From: DASUAS01 sp963819475
GTDB lineage: Bacteria; Actinomycetota; Acidimicrobiia; IMCC26256; DASPTH01
Direction of reading: 5' to 3'
Assembly: GCA_963819475.1 (NCBI GenBank)
Contig: CAWFWE010000001.1
Span: forward strand, 186,001-250,000
Length of the DNA: 64,000 nt
How positions within the stretch are numbered: the stretch's first letter is position 1; each line of letters starts with the position of its first letter. The position numbers were made by a program, and so were the translations under genes. This document shows, piece by piece, positions 44,405-52,745 of the stretch. Below the pieces are notes generated by a model. That model was not told the DNA's origin, ran no database searches, and saw only the letters and a list, made by a program, of their open reading frames with translations.

Positions 44405-45385
44405 TCAGGTGCAGCCGTACCGACTCGCCTCGACCCAGCCCCGCACCGGTGCGGGCCATCCGGACACGCGCGCCTCGACCAGGATGCGCCAGTAGAGCCA
44501 GTGCTCGGGCTCCTCGCACGTGTGGGCCATGTCGAAGCTGACGCTGGGGGAGACGGGGTCGAGCTCGACGTCGAGTGGCGCGCCGTCCTCGACTTCGAAA
44601 CGCAGGCGCGCGGGCTTGATCGTGCGCGCCGCGTCGTCGTACTCGATCACACCGCCGACACACACGAGGTGCCGGACGCCGGACGCGTCGCGGAGGTAGC
44701 CGCCCCCGCGCTCGCCCAGCTGCGGCGCGCCGACGAAGTAGAGCTGCGCGTGCTCGGCCTGGAGGTCACCGAGAGTGAACGCGACCCGCCAGTTGCGCGG
44801 GCCCCAGGACCGGTCGCGGTGGCCGGCCGCGCGCACCGGTCGCGCCGGGCCGCCGGCCATGACCGTGCCCGAGACCGCGAGCGACTGCTCGAAGCGGCTC
44901 GCCGGGTACTCGTCGCTCCCGAGGTCGCCGCCGGTGCCGGTGCCGAAGCGAGCGGTGGTCGGCGTCGCCGCGAGCGTCACCGACAGGGGGGTGAGCGCCC
45001 CGGCATCGGGACCGGTCACGGTGCGGGCGACACCCTCGAGCCGGAAGGTCGCCGCCGGCGTTCCCCGTCGCCACGAGAACCGCAGGCCCCACCGGTCGTA
45101 CAGGAACCCGTCGGCGAGGTCGAAGTCCTCGTATCGCAACCGGCTCTCGTCGATGCCCAGCCATTCGCCGTCACGGTGGACGTAGCACCAGAGCATGGCC
45201 CGGCCCTGGTTCGGGATGAGCCCGAGCCGGAAGAAGCCCGCGGGGCCGCCGTCGAGGTCGATCCACGAGAAGTACCAGGACTCGTTCCACGACCACACGT
45301 CGGGATCGAAGGCATGGACCTGCTCGTCGGCCGGCCCCAGGCCCCCGCCCTCCGCGCTCACCAAGTGCGGATTTGCGTACGTCAC
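44405..45385 (-). CDS. AttH/DUF7064-like double-lipocalin protein
   Basis: This 326-residue protein has WSWNESWYFSWIDLDG near the N-terminus, a central GHRDRSWGPRNWR motif, and C-terminal strands with HTCEEPEHWLYWRILVEARV. The RDRSWG signature is shared with the protein at 16976-18106. No enzyme activity can be assigned; the fold suggests lipid or steroid binding. It is divergent from the molybdenum hydroxylase gene across only 54 bases. Confidence 0.72.
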   Translation of the reverse strand: MTYANPHLVSAEGGGLGPADEQVHAFDPDVWSWNESWYFSWIDLDGGPAGFFRLGLIPNQGRAMLWCYVHRDGEWLGIDESRLRYEDFDLADGFLYDRWGLRFSWRRGTPAATFRLEGVARTVTGPDAGALTPLSVTLAATPTTARFGTGTGGDLGSDEYPASRFEQSLAVSGTVMAGGPARPVRAAGHRDRSWGPRNWRVAFTLGDLQAEHAQLYFVGAPQLGERGGGYLRDASGVRHLVCVGGVIEYDDAARTIKPARLRFEVEDGAPLDVELDPVSPSVSFDMAHTCEEPEHWLYWRILVEARVSGWPAPVRGWVEASRYGCT

Positions 45386-45425
45386 CGTTCACGAGGGGAC
45401 AGGCGGACACGCATGCCGGGCACTG

Positions 45426-45431
45426 TAACGT
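45426..45431 (+). promoter_or_regulatory. -10 box for a leaderless molybdenum hydroxylase transcript
   Basis: TAACGT ends 8 bases before ATG 45440, so RNA should begin at or near the start codon. There is no ribosome site. Confidence 0.45.
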
Positions 45432-45439
45432 CGCCCGCG

Positions 45440-47653
45440 ATGACGGATCGGGCCTTGACCGACGAGCTGCTCGACGGCTCGGCGCACTTCACGGCCGATC
45501 TGCACGCCGACGGGGCGCTCGTGCTCACGTTCGTGAGATCGCCAGTGGCGCGTGCACGCATCGTGCACGTCGACACCACTCCGGCGGCGATCCAGCCGGG
45601 CGTCGTCGCGGTCTTCACGGCGAGCGACCTCCCGACCGTGCCCATCCACGAGATCGCGCTGATCCCGGAGGAGTTCGCCCAGCCGGCGCTCGCCGACGGC
45701 GAAGTGCGGTACGTGGGCGAGTGCGTCGCGGCGGTCGTCGCCGAGAGCGCGGCGGTGGCGGAGGACGCCGTCGAGCTCGTCGACGTCGAGTACGACGCGC
45801 TCCCACCGGTCAACGACCCACGCGAGGCGCACGAGGTCGCGCTCGCGTGGGATGCGCCCGCGGCCGCCGACGCCTTCGCAACCGCCGAGCTCACAGTACG
45901 TGCGTCGCTGACGATCCCGCGGGTGGCGGTGGCGCCCATGGAGGGGCGCGCGATCCTCGCGGTGCCCGAGCCGGACGGCCGGCTCACGGTGTACGCGTCG
46001 ACACAGGCACCGCACTGGAGCCGGGTCCAGCTCGCGCGGTCGCTCGGTCTCGCGCCCGACTGCCTCCGTGTGGTCACGCCACACGTCGGCGGCGCCTTCG
46101 GCGGCAAGGCGGTCGGCGGCGTCGCCCCGTACGTCGTAGCGTGCGCGGTCGCGCGACGTCTCGGCCGTCCCGTGCGCTTCGTGGAGCCACGCGGCCTCAA
46201 CCTCGCGACGATGCAGGGGCGCGGGCTCTCCCTCCAGGTTGCGCTCCACGCGCGGCGCGACGGCACGATCGTCGGGCTCGAGATAGAGGAGCTCTGCGAC
46301 GCGGGCGCGTACCCCAGCACCGGATCGGTCGAGCCGGGGAAGACGCAGCTCATGGCGTGCGGGCCGTACCGGGTCCCGGCCGTGGGGTTCCGGGCGCGCA
46401 GCGTACGCACGGACCGCGCTAGTACGGGCGCCTACCGCGGGCCGGGGCGCGCGGAGGCGGCCGCCGCGCTCGAGCGCGCGCTCGACCTGCTCGCGCGCGA
46501 GCTCGAGCTCGACCCCGCCGAGGTGCGGCGCCGCAACCTCCTCACCCCGACCGAGCTGCCCGCGACCTCCGCCAGCGGCGCGCACTACGACGCCGGAGAT
46601 CTCCCCGCGCTCCTCGCGCAGCTCCTCGACCGCGCGGAGTATGCGCGCTGGCGGGAAGAGCAACGCACGCGCCGTGCTGCCAGCGCCGTCCGCGTGCTCG
46701 GCATCGGTCTCGCCACGGTGCTCGACTCCACCGCATGGTTCGAGCGGCAGGAGACCGCCTCCGTGCGCGTGCTCGCCGACGGTCGTGTGCGCGTGTTCGC
46801 GGGCACGGCGTCGGCCGGACAGCTGCACGCCCGCGCCTACGCGGCGATCGTGGCGCAGACGTTGCCGGTCTTCATCGACGAGGTGGAGGTGGTCGAAGGC
46901 GACACCGACATCGTGGAGGGAAGCGCGGGCACGTCAGGCTCGCGCTCGCTGCAACTCGCGGGCAGCGCGGTCCGCGGCGCGGCCGTCGACGTGCTCGAGC
47001 AGGCCCGGCAGCGCGCCGCCGATCTCCTCGAAGCAGCCGTCGACGACGTGGTGGTCGACGGCCGCGCCTTCGTCGTGCGTGGTGCCCCGGCTCGCGGCAT
47101 CACCCTCGCCGAGCTCGCCGCTCGCGACCCCCGACCCGCCCTCGACGCGCGCTGCGTGTTCGACCAGGAGGACGCCACGTACACGCGTGCTGCCCACCTC
47201 TCGGTCGTGGAGGTCGACGTGGAGACCGGTGCGGTCACGGTGCTCCGGCACTTCGCGGCCACGGATTGCGGCCGGGTCGTGGACCCGCCGTCCGCCACGG
47301 GCCAGGTCGTGGGCGCGAGCGCGCAGGGCATCGCGCAGGCCGTCCTCGAGGAGCTGCAGTACGACGACCGTGGCAACCCGCTCGGCACCAGCCTCGCCGA
47401 CTATCTCGTACCCGCCGCACCCGACCTCCCGCCGATCGAGACCTGGTTCCACGCGACCGAAGCGAGCCGCAACCCACTCGGCGCGCGCGGCGTCGGCGAA
47501 GTCGGCATGGTCGCCGCGCCGGCGGCCGTCCACGGTGCGGTGCTCGACGCGGTCGCGTACCTCGGCGTCCGGCACATCGACATGCCCTGCACACCCGAAC
47601 GCGTTTGGCGTGCCGTGCGTGCCGCGCGCGCGACCGATAGCGGCAACGCCTGA
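45440..47653 (+). CDS. Xanthine dehydrogenase/CO dehydrogenase-family Mo-binding (large) subunit
   Basis: The 737-residue protein has the two domains of the family: an N-terminal a/b hammerhead (FVRSPVARARIVHVDT to VVAVFTASDLPTV) and the molybdopterin domain with PHVGGAFGGKA, TGAYRGPGRAEAAAALERALD and NPLGARGVGEVGM. The conserved catalytic Glu687 is present. It hydroxylates an aromatic or aldehyde-type carbon using water. The usual FAD and 2Fe-2S subunits are not encoded nearby, so electrons must go elsewhere or the genes are remote. A MerB-like gene follows by 15 bases. Confidence 0.93.
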   Translation: MTDRALTDELLDGSAHFTADLHADGALVLTFVRSPVARARIVHVDTTPAAIQPGVVAVFTASDLPTVPIHEIALIPEEFAQPALADGEVRYVGECVAAVVAESAAVAEDAVELVDVEYDALPPVNDPREAHEVALAWDAPAAADAFATAELTVRASLTIPRVAVAPMEGRAILAVPEPDGRLTVYASTQAPHWSRVQLARSLGLAPDCLRVVTPHVGGAFGGKAVGGVAPYVVACAVARRLGRPVRFVEPRGLNLATMQGRGLSLQVALHARRDGTIVGLEIEELCDAGAYPSTGSVEPGKTQLMACGPYRVPAVGFRARSVRTDRASTGAYRGPGRAEAAAALERALDLLARELELDPAEVRRRNLLTPTELPATSASGAHYDAGDLPALLAQLLDRAEYARWREEQRTRRAASAVRVLGIGLATVLDSTAWFERQETASVRVLADGRVRVFAGTASAGQLHARAYAAIVAQTLPVFIDEVEVVEGDTDIVEGSAGTSGSRSLQLAGSAVRGAAVDVLEQARQRAADLLEAAVDDVVVDGRAFVVRGAPARGITLAELAARDPRPALDARCVFDQEDATYTRAAHLSVVEVDVETGAVTVLRHFAATDCGRVVDPPSATGQVVGASAQGIAQAVLEELQYDDRGNPLGTSLADYLVPAAPDLPPIETWFHATEASRNPLGARGVGEVGMVAAPAAVHGAVLDAVAYLGVRHIDMPCTPERVWRAVRAARATDSGNA

Positions 47654-47668
47654 ACCGAAGGAGAGACG

Positions 47669-48397
47669 ATGGCCCAGTACGTGCCCCGCAACATGGAGTG
47701 GTCAGAGCGCGCGTTGCAGGTGCGCCAGTTCGTGTTCGACTACTGGGCCGAGAAGGGCCGTGGGCCCAACCTCCGCCAGGTGCACGAGGGCACGCAGCTC
47801 GGGCGCCGCGACATCGTGCAGGCCTACAAGGAGCTCCAGACCGGCATCGTGATGGTCGTCGACCAGGACTCGCCCAACTGCGACATCCTCAAGATCCCGC
47901 CGTACTCGGCCTTGCCGAGCCAGGTGGAGATGTACGTCGATGAGGAGTTCCACAGCTTCATCGGCTGCGCGCACGAGGCGGTCGCGGTGTCGAACATGCC
48001 GCACTTCAAGGGCAAGGAGGTGCGGCTCGAGTCGTACTGCGCGTGCTGTCTCGCGCCGATCACGTTCTGGTCGAAGGAGTTCACGATCACGCGGTGCGAG
48101 CCGGCCGACCCGCTCGTGCACATCGCGTCCCCTGTATGGGACTGGGTGCACAACGACATGAAGGCGATGTGCGACAACGTCAACCTCGTGCTCGATCGGG
48201 AGCACGGCGAGCGGTTCGAGCACCAGATCGGGCGGCGCGGCGTGTATTTCACCCTCGACCAGGTGGGGCGCTACGTCGAGCCGGCCGTCGGGATCCGCGG
48301 GTGGGACTACCACTGGCCGAGCCAGTCGATGGACCCGGAACGGCTCATCGGCGTGATGCACGATCTCGGCATCGACCTTTCGCCCTGGGGCCTCTGA
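47669..48397 (+). CDS. Alkylmercury lyase (MerB)-like protein
   Basis: The 242-residue protein resembles the MerB fold: a winged-helix N-terminus (FVFDYWAEKGRGPNLRQVHEGTQLGRRDIVQAYKEL), then PPYSALPSQVEMYV and SFIGCAHEAVAVS. Cys100 sits where MerB has its catalytic Cys96, but the next acid (Asp99 in MerB) is His here; Cys124, 126, 127 and 143 are further candidates. No mercury genes (merA, merR) are nearby, and it follows a molybdenum hydroxylase by 15 bases. It may act on another C-X bond. The assignment is by fold pattern and moderately sure. Confidence 0.55.
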   Translation: MAQYVPRNMEWSERALQVRQFVFDYWAEKGRGPNLRQVHEGTQLGRRDIVQAYKELQTGIVMVVDQDSPNCDILKIPPYSALPSQVEMYVDEEFHSFIGCAHEAVAVSNMPHFKGKEVRLESYCACCLAPITFWSKEFTITRCEPADPLVHIASPVWDWVHNDMKAMCDNVNLVLDREHGERFEHQIGRRGVYFTLDQVGRYVEPAVGIRGWDYHWPSQSMDPERLIGVMHDLGIDLSPWGL

Positions 48398-48454
48398 CCC
48401 GTACGCTGCGCCCAACCCCAAAACGGTGGACGCCGCCGACGAAAGGGGGGCGCT

Positions 48455-50104
48455 GTGATCGTGTCGTCACTGCAGCAGTCGGACCGCCAGGTCGACGTCA
48501 TCGTGCTGGGGTCGGGCGCGGCCGGGCTGGCCGCGGCCACCTTGGCGCACGACGGCGGCGCCGAAGTGTTGCTCGTCGAGAAGGCCGACCAGGTCGGCGG
48601 CACGACGGGCGTGTCGGGCGGGATGCCCTGGGTCCCGTTGAACCACCACATGGCCGATGTCGGTGTGACCGACTCGCGTGAGGAGGCCCTCACCTACATC
48701 CGCCGTCTCACGCACGGCCGCGAGCCCGATCCTGCGCTCGTCGAGCTCTACGTCGACACTGCGCCCGAGGTGATCGAGTACCTCGAGGCGAAGACCCCGT
48801 TGCGCTTCTACGCACCGACGACGTTCAACGACTACTTCGAGGGCATCCCCGGCGGCAAGCCGGCCGGCCGCTCCATCGAGCCGGTGCCCTACGACGCCCG
48901 CACCGAGCTGGGTGAATGGGCCGATCGCGCTCGCACCAGCCCCCACCTCCCACGGCTCACCATGGAGGAGGGCGCCAAGTACCTGCGCGGTGACGAGCCG
49001 CCCGATCTCGAGGTGATCATGCGCCGCGAGGCCGACGACATCCGGTGCGGTGGCCCTGCGCTCGTCGCCGCGCTCCTGAAGGGCTTGCTCACGCGGGGCG
49101 TCGCGATCGAGACGAGCAGCGCCGCGCTCGATCTCGTCGTCGTGGAGGGCGAGGTCGTGGGGGTGCTCGTCGAGCACGACGGTGCCTCCGACCTGATCGG
49201 CGCCCGTAAGGGTGTGGTGCTCGCATGCGGCGGGTTCGAGTGGAACGACGACATGGTGCGCGCGTTCATCGGCCGCAAGGTGTTCCCGCTCAGCCCGCCG
49301 TACAACGAGGGCGACGGCCACCGCATGGCAATGGAAGCCGGCGGCGCACTTGCCAACATGACCTCCTTCTGGGGACAGCCGGCCCTCGTCGACCCCGAGG
49401 TCGAGTTCGAGGGCAGTGTGCTCTACCAGATGGGCACCGCGCGCAGCGCGAAGGGCGTGATCCTCGTCAACCGCAACGGGAAGCGGTTCGTGAACGAAGG
49501 CGTCACCTACCAGGACTTCCCGAAGGTGCTCGGCGCCTACGACCCCGTCTTGCTCGAGTACCCCACCGAGAACGTGTGGCTGGTCTTCGACCAGCACACC
49601 AAGGACACGACCGTCATCCTCCCGTCCGTGCTGCCGGGCGTGCCGGCGCCGGAGTGGATGACGCGTGCCGACACGGTGCGTGAGCTCGCTGACGAGATCG
49701 GTGTCGACCCCGACGCCCTCGAAGCCACCGTAGAGCGGTGGAACGAGCACGTTGCCGCCGGAGAGGACCCCGACTTTCACCGCGGCACGGTTCGCTTCGA
49801 GGCGCACATGAGCGGGCACTTCCCGTCACCCGAGCACAGCCTCGGCCCGGTCGAGACGCCGCCCTTCTACGCGATGCCGCTCTACGACGGCACGCTGGGC
49901 ACCAACGGCGGCCCCCGCATCGACGAGCACGCGCGTGTGCTCCGTCACGACGGCACGCCCATCCCCGGTCTCTATGCAGCTGGCAACGCGAGCGCGGGTG
50001 TGTTCGGCCCCGCGTATCCCGGCGGCGGCGCCACCATCGGACCCGCGTTGACGTTCGGCTACCTCGCCGGCCGTCACGCCGCAACCAGGGAGGCACGGTC
50101 ATGA
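48455..50104 (+). CDS. FAD-dependent 3-ketosteroid dehydrogenase/fumarate reductase-like flavoprotein
   Basis: The 549-residue protein has an N-terminal FAD loop (DVIVLGSGAAGLAAATLAHDGGAEVLLVEK, with VGGTTGVSGGMPW) and a C-terminal YPGGGATIGPALTFGYLAGRHA, close to the KstD signature. KstD enzymes desaturate the steroid A ring. The start is GTG 48455 with a GAAAGGGGGG site. It is the strongest steroid-type marker in the window, though the related fumarate-reductase and ketosteroid branches overlap in sequence. Its stop overlaps the ATG of the SDR remnant by 4 bases, so the two were once co-translated. Confidence 0.88.
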   Translation: MIVSSLQQSDRQVDVIVLGSGAAGLAAATLAHDGGAEVLLVEKADQVGGTTGVSGGMPWVPLNHHMADVGVTDSREEALTYIRRLTHGREPDPALVELYVDTAPEVIEYLEAKTPLRFYAPTTFNDYFEGIPGGKPAGRSIEPVPYDARTELGEWADRARTSPHLPRLTMEEGAKYLRGDEPPDLEVIMRREADDIRCGGPALVAALLKGLLTRGVAIETSSAALDLVVVEGEVVGVLVEHDGASDLIGARKGVVLACGGFEWNDDMVRAFIGRKVFPLSPPYNEGDGHRMAMEAGGALANMTSFWGQPALVDPEVEFEGSVLYQMGTARSAKGVILVNRNGKRFVNEGVTYQDFPKVLGAYDPVLLEYPTENVWLVFDQHTKDTTVILPSVLPGVPAPEWMTRADTVRELADEIGVDPDALEATVERWNEHVAAGEDPDFHRGTVRFEAHMSGHFPSPEHSLGPVETPPFYAMPLYDGTLGTNGGPRIDEHARVLRHDGTPIPGLYAAGNASAGVFGPAYPGGGATIGPALTFGYLAGRHAATREARS

Positions 50105-50262
50105 CCGACGTCGCAGGAAACGGAGCCGGCTCGGGCGGCGACTGAGCGGGCAACGTCACCGGCGGGGCCTCGGGCATCGGGCGGAGCTCCGCGCGGCTGT
50201 TCGCGGCACGGGGCGCGAGTGTGGTCGTCTCCGACATGGTGCAGAAGGACGGCGGCGGCTGA
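50101..50262 (+). pseudogene. SDR N-terminal remnant with an in-frame stop
   Basis: From ATG 50101 the frame reads MTDVAGNGAGSGGD, a TGA (50143-50145), then AGNVTGGASGIGRSSARLFAARG and VVVSDMVQKDGGG before TGA at 50260. The second piece is a clear SDR cofactor-binding start (TGGASGIG). Nothing SDR-like follows, so most of the gene is missing. No SECIS-like hairpin is evident after the first TGA. It is overlapped by the KstD-like stop (ATGA) and is probably a decayed operon partner. Confidence 0.75.
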
Positions 50263-50408
50263 CGGAGCTCGTGCGCTCGGCCACGGCGCAGACCACGCGC
50301 TGCCCCGTGTGCATGGCGCGATCCGAGTCGCAGTTCCGCCCATACCCGAAGCTCAACGAGGAACGCCACGAGCAGGTCCGGGTCTCGTTGGTCGCTGGGC
50401 GCGAGCCG

Positions 50409-50918
50409 CTACGGCCGGAACAGCGGTCGTTTCGTCACCACGTCGCCCGCGACCGTGCCGGTTGCGATCAAGAACGGCACGAAGAGACGATGAGTGAACT
50501 TCCAGTCGCCGTCAAACCTTGCCGCGTCGTCGTAGTAGATGCCGTACTGGTCAACATTCAATTCGGCTCCTGCGTCACCGAGAGCACTCGCCGTGGGTGT
50601 GGTGCCCCTGATCCTCTCGTGGATCGTCGTGGTCGCCCGAGCGCGTTCGCTGCTCAGCAGTTCGATCACAGGGCTGTGCGGTGTCTGGATCAGGACGTTC
50701 AGGTCGTCGCTTCCCTCGATGTTCATTTGGATGAACGCGGACGCGCTATCGAAGTGCAGCCCGAGGAGCGGGCTCTCCCAGATGGCGTCAGGCGCGAACA
50801 GCCCCGCCATCTGGTCGTAGTCACCTCGGGTCAACGCATTCGAATACTGGAAGATCAAGTCCTGAATCGCGAGGCGGTCCAGCCACGACCGGACCTCCAC
50901 GTCTTGACTCACGCTCAT
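50409..50918 (-). CDS. SnoaL-like/NTF2-fold protein
   Basis: The 169-residue protein (ATG 50918; frame open to 50936) has the NTF2 plan: VRSWLDRLAIQDLIFQYSNALTRGDYDQMAGLFAPDAIWESPLLGLHF, then VLIQTPHSPVIELLSSERARATTTIHERIRG and FDGDWKFTHRLFVPF. Members include limonene-epoxide hydrolase and steroid-isomerase-like enzymes and many of unknown function. It is divergent from the acyl-CoA dehydrogenase at 51277. Base composition here is somewhat less GC-rich than in the main operons. Confidence 0.82.
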   Translation of the reverse strand: MSVSQDVEVRSWLDRLAIQDLIFQYSNALTRGDYDQMAGLFAPDAIWESPLLGLHFDSASAFIQMNIEGSDDLNVLIQTPHSPVIELLSSERARATTTIHERIRGTTPTASALGDAGAELNVDQYGIYYDDAARFDGDWKFTHRLFVPFLIATGTVAGDVVTKRPLFRP

Positions 50919-51276
50919 ACCGTCGTCTCCCCTCATGGCTCTCGATCCCGACCGTCCCCGAAGGACCGCTGGCTAGAGATGCATGATGCCCGCTCCTGCC
51001 TAGACCCACGATCCGGGAGCCCGCCGGCGTGGCACGAAGGAGACGCGCCAGATCTGATGCGATGAAGGGGCGGGGTTTCCGCTCCTCGTGAGGTCCGAGT
51101 CGTTGAGACTCGGGGCTTCACAGCACCAGTTCCTCTGCGGAGGAAGGGAGGCCATCGGCAGTCCGCTCCGGACCCACGTCGTGAGCATCTCGGTGCGCAG
51201 TGAGGAGCGGTCGGAACGGCAGCCCCGGGCCCCAAACTCGTGGGCTGCGCCGCGATGGCAATCTAACGAGGTGTCC
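50919..51276. promoter_or_regulatory. Divergent promoter region with an inverted repeat
   Basis: This 358-base gap has no convincing gene. CCGAGTC (51095-51101) and GACTCGG (51107-51113) are exact complements around GTTGA, a possible operator. A GAGG site lies just before the ATG at 51277. Sequence is lower in GC than the neighbours. Confidence 0.4.
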
Positions 51277-52407
51277 ATGAGTGACCCGATCGCCGACTCG
51301 CCCGAGCACGCCGAGCTCCGCGCGACGGTGCGACGGGTCATCGCCGACGTGTCGCCGCCGGAGCGGGTGGCCGAACTCGACGAGGCCGAGGTGTTCGACG
51401 ACGAGCTGCACCGGGCGCTCGCCTCGCTCGATGTACTGCGGTTGGGGCTCGACGTCGGCGACGTGCGAGACCAGCTCGTGGCCATCGAGGAGCTGGGCGC
51501 GGGGCCGACATCGATGGCGGCGTTTCTCATCTCCCACTACGCGGCCGTGGGGCTGGTGTCCGGACTCGGCGGTCCCAAAGACCTCGTCGACGCGGCGTTG
51601 GCCGGGTCGGCGCGAATCAGCTTCGCCCTGTCCGAGCCCGACGGTGGCACCGACGTGGCGAGGGTGATGCGGACACGGGCCGCGCAGGGGGCCGATGGGT
51701 GGCGGGTGACGGGCACGAAGCTGTGGACGTCGGGTGCGCTGGAGGCGGACGCCATCGTCGTGTTCGCTCGGACCTCGCCCATCGAGCGGTCGCCGGCGGA
51801 CGGCATCACGATGTTCCTGGTGCCGCGGGGCGCGCCGGGGTTGTCGGTGCGAGCGCTGCGGACGTTCGGAATCCATGGGATGTCGACGTGCGAGGTGCAA
51901 CTCGATGACGTGCCGGCGCCGGTGCTCGGTCCGGTGGACGGCGGGTTGCGGGCCGCGTTCGCGGCGATCGGCGACGAAGGGATGCACGCGGCGGCCGCGT
52001 GCCTCGGTGCCGGGCGGGGTGCGCTCGACCTCGCCGTCTCGTACGCGAAGGAGCGTCTCGTGTTCGGGCGCCCGATAGGCGCGTTCCAGGTGCCGCAGCA
52101 TTGGCTGGTCGACGGGGCGATGGCGCTCGAGGCAGCGCGCGGCCTGCTGTGGCGTGCGGCGGAGATCGACTTCGGCGGCGGTGACTCGTCGTCGTTGGCA
52201 GCGATGGCAAAGCTCGCCGCGAGCGACGCGGCGGTGACGATCGCGCTGCAGGGCATGCAGCTTCTCGGCGGGCTCGGCTATACGAGGGACGTCGCAATGC
52301 AACGGTTCTTTCGCGACGCGCGGCTGTGGTCGTTCTCGCCGCTGACCAACGAGATGGTGCGCAACGGACTCGGCGAACGGCTCCTCGGTTTGCCGCGTTC
52401 CTATTGA
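51277..52407 (+). CDS. Acyl-CoA dehydrogenase (divergent, short)
   Basis: The 376-residue protein has an abbreviated N-terminal domain, then ARISFALSEPDGGTDVARV, VTGTKLWTSGALEADAIVVF and FGIHGMSTCEVQLDDVPAP (the mid beta domain), AYAKERLVFGRPIGAFQVPQH-like helix, and LLGGLGYTRDVAMQRFFRDARLWSFSPLTNEMVRNGLGERLLGLP. The catalytic-loop position reads SPLTNE, not IYEGT. It resembles the small subunits of heteromeric FadE pairs. It is preceded by a 358-base gap and followed by 338 bases without a gene. Confidence 0.9.
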   Translation: MSDPIADSPEHAELRATVRRVIADVSPPERVAELDEAEVFDDELHRALASLDVLRLGLDVGDVRDQLVAIEELGAGPTSMAAFLISHYAAVGLVSGLGGPKDLVDAALAGSARISFALSEPDGGTDVARVMRTRAAQGADGWRVTGTKLWTSGALEADAIVVFARTSPIERSPADGITMFLVPRGAPGLSVRALRTFGIHGMSTCEVQLDDVPAPVLGPVDGGLRAAFAAIGDEGMHAAAACLGAGRGALDLAVSYAKERLVFGRPIGAFQVPQHWLVDGAMALEAARGLLWRAAEIDFGGGDSSSLAAMAKLAASDAAVTIALQGMQLLGGLGYTRDVAMQRFFRDARLWSFSPLTNEMVRNGLGERLLGLPRSY

Positions 52408-52745
52408 CGAGTCGGCGTGGCGTCGCTGTGGCGGAGGCGCTCGTGCGGCTCGGACACGGGTCGCCGGCGACCACGAGCGAGCGCTTCGGACCCACCGCAG
52501 GCTGAGATGGATGAGCTGATGCTGGACGCGCCCTCGGTGGCTCGCCCTCCCTGGCTCGTTCGCACGCTGAGCGTCACACCCTATGGACCCTGTTGTCGAG
52601 TGACTACGACGAGGCGAGGAGTGGCGGCCGATCGCCGGCGGCGATCACACACTCAGCCCGGTCCGGAGCGCCTCGGGCCTTGTCGCGAGCAGTGTTCATC
52701 TGCCTGAAGGCCCGGGGAACAGATGTGGTAACCCAAGATTCGTCC
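52408..52745. other. Intergenic region without a convincing gene
   Basis: Between the stop at 52407 and the stop of the minus-strand phosphotransferase at 52746, no frame shows conserved sequence. GATCGCC (52630-52636) and GGCGATC (52640-52646) are exact complements around GGC and may form a terminator hairpin for the convergent transcripts. Confidence 0.4.

Noticed and set aside
47669..48397. Mercury-resistance locus
   Set aside because: Only one MerB-like gene is present, without merA, merR or transport genes.
50143..50145. Selenocysteine in the SDR remnant
   Set aside because: The TGA is not at a Cys site and the gene body is missing, so decay is the simpler explanation.
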